Assembly (NCBI GenBank): GCA_900660155.1
Contig: CABFPE010000005.1
Location: 263,222-327,221 of the forward strand
Length of the DNA: 64,000 nt
DNA from: Hofstenia miamia
Taxonomy: Eukaryota > Xenacoelomorpha > Acoela > Hofsteniidae
Direction: 5' to 3'
Shown here: positions 59,443 through 64,000 of the stretch, in pieces
Numbering within the stretch: the first letter of the stretch is position 1
How the letters are laid out: each line of letters opens with the position of its first letter
The notes under the pieces: generated by a model
Databases searched by the model: none
What the model was told of the DNA's origin: nothing
What the model saw: only the letters and a program-made list of their open reading frames with translations
Made by a program: the position numbers and the translations under genes

Positions 59443-61651
59443 TTGGTGGGACCTAGACATTATTATCCCCAGGCCTGCGAGTCGCTCTCAAAGTCCTGAG
59501 TAACAAAATAGTAGCACTATAGTGCACAAACTCCACATTTCGGAATCTAGCAAATCAAGTTGAAGTATTTATTGTGTTGTATAATATAAACTTCTGAAAA
59601 AGGATTTTTGAAAATAAGAATGTGCTCCGACCGAGCCAGATAAATTTTTGAGAAACTAGGCCAAATAATGCTTGCATTTTCCACCCTTGTGGTAGCTCCA
59701 TATTATGTCTCCAGCGCATACGATTTAATAGCGTATTATTTATATTGTCTTATACTATGGAAAATTACCAGAAGGTAGGCAATAAGACACCATTTTTCAA
59801 AGTTTTCCTGCCAAATATTGTGTAAATACTAAGTCTCATGGCATAACATTAATATCTCAGCAATTTAAAACGCACTGTTTACCTATATTTAACGATATAG
59901 TAGACAAATGAAGCCTATTCAGAAATCCTAAATCAATATGAGAAACAATCAAGAAAATAAACTCCGAAACGATTTTAGCTTAAGGAAATTATAAATACAC
60001 TTAAACAATTTTTACTTTCACATCATATTCTAGGATCGTCAAAATGGTAAGCCAGTATTATAAGTGTGTACATTTATTTCTTGTTGAATTTTTCATGCTG
60101 AAGCATTCATTTATAGTGTGAATTGCTATTATATTCACATATGAACCTCATATACTCTATAGTACACAAGGAAATGCATTTCTTCGAGGAGCATTTTTTC
60201 TTAAGAAATACTTTAAAAATAGCACTTCTGTTAAATCAAACAAATTGCATCATGATATGAACTTCAATCGAAATACTCATGAAGCAGTTCTGCATTAAAT
60301 GCAACACCAGTTGACTGCTTTCGCATTATGGTATCCAATATGTACATTTAAAATACCTGCTTTGAATTCGTCTTGGGAGACAGTTATATTTATTGTAAAT
60401 TATAGTATCTTGTTCAGAAAGTCTAATATTCTATTACAAAATTATAACTAACTTCTTATATGTAAGATGTTAGGGCTAGATTTACGTTAAATGCATTACG
60501 TTATTTCAATAAAATGCACTAAAACATTGCGTTTTTACATAAAGTTTCTAATTCAATTTTAAAAATGAAAACTCTTCCTAGCTCTTGACAATGAACTATT
60601 GTCGAAACTTTTAAGAAAGCAATTATAATTTCGTCATTGATGTATTGCACATATATTTAAAGGTTTTTTGAGTAAATTCAATAATGCACATGTTACAAAG
60701 GGTTGAGTTCCCACAGAGGCGAAGATAGGATCTAAACAATGGGTGGGATGTATTCCATAAATGCACAGTTAATTGATAGTTAGCAAAAATTTGAGACGAA
60801 ACAGTCATGAAAGTATAATGCCATGAAACGAAGGAAAGCATTGACGTGCCTGTTTCTTTCTGAAATGCACAAAGCAAGACCTTTCAGAACATAATTTTCA
60901 TGATGAATTTTTACTAAATTTTACATCTCAGCCACTCTTCTACTTGTGATGGTATATGGAGAACTAGCAAACAAAACATGCATTGAGATTTGAGACTCCT
61001 TGAAAATACCATGTTTCCTAATGAAGAATTTGTTAAAAGAATTATTTGTGTGGGCTAAAGGAGAAATTTGGTCTGTAGACTCACAACTGAATTCTTACAA
61101 AACATATTTCATCAGCTATTTAAAGGAATATGTTATATAAGGAATAATAATGTACTCAGTAATGTGTTTTCCTTTGCCTTCTTTTAATTGTCTTGGGTGA
61201 TTTCAACATTTTGTATCGAATATATATTCAAAGTGATATCAAATAAAAATTGCTTGAAATACAAATAATCCATTCGTCTTCAATTTTTTATACTTACCGA
61301 ACACAATGTATTTAAGAGACTCGTTTCAATTTTGAAAATGATAAGCTTTAATGCTCAGAAAGCAATCATGCAAAAAATTGATAATTTGCTGATTTCCATA
61401 AAATTTATATTTTAATAATGTTGTATTAATAACTAATTCTTAATAATAAGTATCTGGCACTAATCAATGTTATTTAATGATTTACATAACACGCTTTGAT
61501 CACGAAATCTAGTCATATTACTTCAGAGCTATATGGCAGTCAAATAAACATAACCAGCCAATTTTCAGAAATTTATGTGATAAGCAATGTCTTATCGATT
61601 ATTTTAAAGCTTTAAAGAAGTGGAGACATACATATTTGAATAAATAATTAA
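59443..61651. other. AT-rich DNA, no gene seen
   Basis: No supportable gene or element. The minus-strand frame at 60623-60877 has no recognisable domain. Confidence 0.45.
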
Positions 61652-61861
61652 ATATATATATATATATATATATATACATACATATATAATATATATAAAA
61701 TATATAGTATATATACATAAAATATATAAAATATAAATATAAATGTATATAAAATATATATTAGCGTTGTGTGGGCAACCTGTTTTTGCTACCCCATTCT
61801 CCCGTATCCTAGAATGAAATTTTCCTTCCTTCTACTAAGAAACTTTATATATATATATATA
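61652..61861. repeat. Complex TA-rich repeat with a unique island
   Basis: A pure TA run (61652-61675) grades into TACA/TAAA variants up to about 61763. Then comes a less AT-rich island of about 80 bp (starting TAGCGTTGTGTGGGC), then another TA run (61847-61861). The island has no terminal inverted repeats that I can see. Confidence 0.8.
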
Positions 61862-63187
61862 ATTCAATTATATCAATATTAAGTTACCAAAACAAAGCTA
61901 ACAGGCTATTTTCAATTTATTGAAAATTATTGTTATTATTGTTGTCTAGCTTTCTATCATGTAGATGTACAAATAAAAATGAAAATTGAAGCATGGAAAA
62001 GTACTAAATCCTTAAATTTCGTAAATCAAACAACACATTATCCGCTTAACATCCTGCTCCATTTAGATTTTAAAATTGAATGCTAGAATACTTTTGCTCC
62101 TACGACATGAAATTTAATACTGATGTAAAATAGTTAATGGACGCCTTTGATGTATTGTGCTTTGATTCAAAAAATTTTGGAGATGAATCTAAGTTATCAT
62201 AATATATTTTGACACTTAGGGGGCTACAGCATTTAACAGCTGTTGTCTTCCAAGTGTAATATAACTAGATTGTACACTGTCTCCATGTAGCTATTAATAG
62301 CTTTTATGTATAACAGTTCATTTTAGAGGACGAATTATTTAAATAATTGATAAGCTGGACTATTTAAAATGAATCAATATGTTTTTTCTCTAAGCATCTT
62401 AGCGTAAAAACATGTGTGCAGTCAGTTTTGTCCGGATTTTCAAAAAATTTTCTTAAAACCTATTAATAATTTTAAAAATCCTTGGATAGGGATGTATCTA
62501 TGAGTCTATGAGCAAATTTATTCTCATTTTAGGGGGAAAATGTGCGCTAAAAATAATTTGTGCGTGAAGTTTGAGACAATCTTTGCAATGAAACATCCAA
62601 TTTTTAAAAACTTTCAAATTCCTCCCGAACAAGATGTTCAGACGATACAGTGGTTTTTGGTAAAACCACACGTCAGAAGTTTGTAAGCTATAAGCGTTTG
62701 AAATGCTTTGGAAGAAATATGAAGAAATGTAAAAAGTTGGGATAATTTGGCTTATGCTATAAATTGGCAGTTTCAGTATCATCAAATGATTTGAACTACT
62801 GCTAAGGATATTTATAAAAGCCTTAAAATGGGGTGTTATTTACAACAATTCTTGCCCTGATGCTGTCCTGTCCTGATTAAAGGAAATTCAACAACTTAAC
62901 CTATGTAGTTGTTCTATAAAAAATATAATGAAATCTAGCGCTACATATCGACTTTGTTTGTGTAAAAGGTGCTATGTGGCAAAATAATGGGAAATTAGTT
63001 AAGAACAATGAAAAGTTGACAATGCATATTTTGCAATTGGTGCTATGTAGCATCCTTAACATTATATATATGAAATCTTTCCATTTTCATGATCAGGAGT
63101 CTATCAAATAATTCGATTTTCAAGAAAACGAAAATGCCACGTAACACTTTTTACCGAGACGACGATATGACGATATGCAGTTTGTTA
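61862..63187. other. AT-rich DNA, no gene seen
   Basis: No gene. GGTGCTATGTGGCA (about 62969) and GGTGCTATGTAGCA (about 63039) form a short spaced direct repeat of unknown meaning. Confidence 0.4.
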
Positions 63188-63901
63188 TAAAGTAACACAA
63201 GTTTTAAATTGTCTCGCATTGTAATTTTCTACTATTTTCAACGATAAAATACACCAAAAGACACGGAATGCCATGAGGTTTTTGTAATTTTTGTCGTAAA
63301 CTGATGCTTTTACAGAATATCGTTTTCGTTTTATTGTGGTAAACTTGCGTTTATTTACATTAAATTTACCAATTATGTTTTCTTACTACTTAATTCTAAC
63401 GCTACTAAATTACTAAGGACTCCTTCTTTGGTTTCTTGAGAGCCTATGCGATTAGAAGAATACTATATTAATAAAAATTTACACTAAGAATGTGCTCACT
63501 GTTAACAAGCAAAACTGCCATACAATGGTGTAAAATGGACTGGACCCATTTTCGTAGCAATTCTTGTGGTAAGTCATTGACTATACCAATAAGGATTTGC
63601 TTCAATTGTTGGATAGTCCATGGATCCCTTCAATAAACACGTAATTTCAAATATCCACAGCGGAAATTTTCGCAGGGTTTTAAGTCTGGCAACCTTGCTT
63701 GAGGCCACTGTACCTTATGAATTTAAACAACAAAACGCAAGTTAGTTTGAATAACAACAAAAACGATAGTAGTGAAAAGCAATCATTGTGAAATACAAAT
63801 TACAAAGCCCATGGTATTCTATATCATTGGTCTATATTACATCTTTGAAAATATTAGAAAACTAAAAAAATGCGAGACAATTTAAAATTTGCATGACTTT
63901 A
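63188..63901 (-). mobile_element. Tc1/mariner-type transposon, internally deleted (714 bp)
   Basis: Long terminal inverted repeats of about 56-59 bp (63188-63243 and 63843-63901) share TTTTAAATTGTCTCGCATT exactly, and most of TAAAGT at the tips and TATTTTCAA at the inner edge. TA flanks both ends (63186-63187 and 63902-63903), the target duplication of the Tc1/mariner superfamily. Inside, on the minus strand, is the C-terminal end of a DDE transposase. At about 0.7 kb it is about half the length of a full mariner element, so it has lost the N-terminal part of its transposase and depends on an enzyme supplied elsewhere. Confidence 0.83.
63468..63710 (-). pseudogene. C-terminal fragment of a mariner-type DDE transposase
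   Basis: Read from 63710 downward the frame begins QWPQARLPDLKPCENF, the block around the last catalytic acid of Tc1/mariner transposases (usual form WPARSPDLNPxE/D). It is followed by GYLKLRVY, which fits the usual WGYLKxxVY, then a helical region with TIQQLKQIL and ELLRKWVQSILHHCMAV ending near SEHILSV, as in the family C terminus. A TAA at 63468-63470 ends the frame. One in-frame TGA lies right after GYLKLRVY. In the full enzyme this part completes the DDE catalytic triad for cut-and-paste movement; the DNA-binding N terminus and the first two catalytic Asp are absent. The catalytic position is Glu here (PCEN). It could not work as a transposase. Confidence 0.8.
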
Positions 63902-63903
63902 TA

Positions 63904-64000
63904 ATATAATAACCAACCTCTATAAAGAACACCCTAATGAATAATTATACTGAAATGTAATGCGTAAACAAAAATCAATGTAAACAAATTTTGAAAAATA
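63904..64000. other. AT-rich end of window
   Basis: Nothing recognisable beyond the mariner-type element. Confidence 0.5.

Noticed and set aside
1-64000. CRISPR array, operon or bacterial-type defence system
   Set aside because: No regularly spaced repeats with unique spacers, no clustered ORFs and no ribosome-binding pattern; the content is eukaryotic transposons.

Overview
The window looks like a gene-free stretch (intergenic or one very large intron) of an AT-rich invertebrate animal genome. I judge this from the low GC (about 30% by eye), the many (TA)n and (TTA)n tracts, the mixture of LINE, Penelope-like, hAT-like and mariner-like remains, and the lack of any multi-exon host gene, tRNA, rRNA or CRISPR that I could support. 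The exact phylum cannot be read from the sequence. A short TTAGGG-type tract fits a metazoan telomere-like repeat but is not decisive. Nearly all short ORFs are chance open frames in AT-rich DNA. Only one long ORF exists, and it belongs to a LINE. || Layout: 0-12 kb holds a foldback element between (TA)n tracts (12-334), (TTA)n/(ATT)n microsatellites, a possible hAT end (about 4030-4116), a 1,055-bp non-autonomous hAT-like transposon with 8-bp target duplications (5158-6212) and a five-unit 42-45 bp minisatellite (11668-11875). 12-27 kb is mostly featureless AT-rich DNA with AAT-rich tracts, small inverted-repeat elements, a 146-base assembly gap, a perfect 600-bp tandem repeat joined by a single N that is probably an assembly artefact (21129-22329), and a decayed retroelement-like coding patch (24647-25263). 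27.9-30.4 kb is a broken Penelope-like element on the minus strand, with reverse transcriptase and GIY-YIG endonuclease remains and a hammerhead-like motif at its 3' end. 30-49 kb has a second gap (33064-33259), a second single-N perfect duplication (39499-40439) that overlaps a short hAT element inserted in a TTAGGG-like tract (40144-40517), and another small hAT-like MITE (44491-44654). || 49.3-51.1 kb is a 5'-truncated but otherwise open LINE reverse transcriptase ORF (578 aa), clearly richer in GC than its surroundings, with two C2H2 zinc fingers at the C terminus. It is the best-preserved protein in the window. 51-64 kb carries several small inverted-repeat elements: hAT-like at 54393-54557, a foldback at 55283-55506, a long-TIR element at 58521-58792 and a hAT-like one at 59076-59434. 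It ends with a 714-bp Tc1/mariner-type element (63188-63901) that keeps the C-terminal end of its transposase on the minus strand. || The elements do not form a pathway. The window is a record of independent transposon insertions in AT-rich DNA, several of them next to (TA)n tracts. The points most worth following up are the zinc-finger-tailed LINE, the Penelope-like element with its ribozyme-like terminus, the two-member hAT family with GAGCC-rich ends, and the two probable false duplications.
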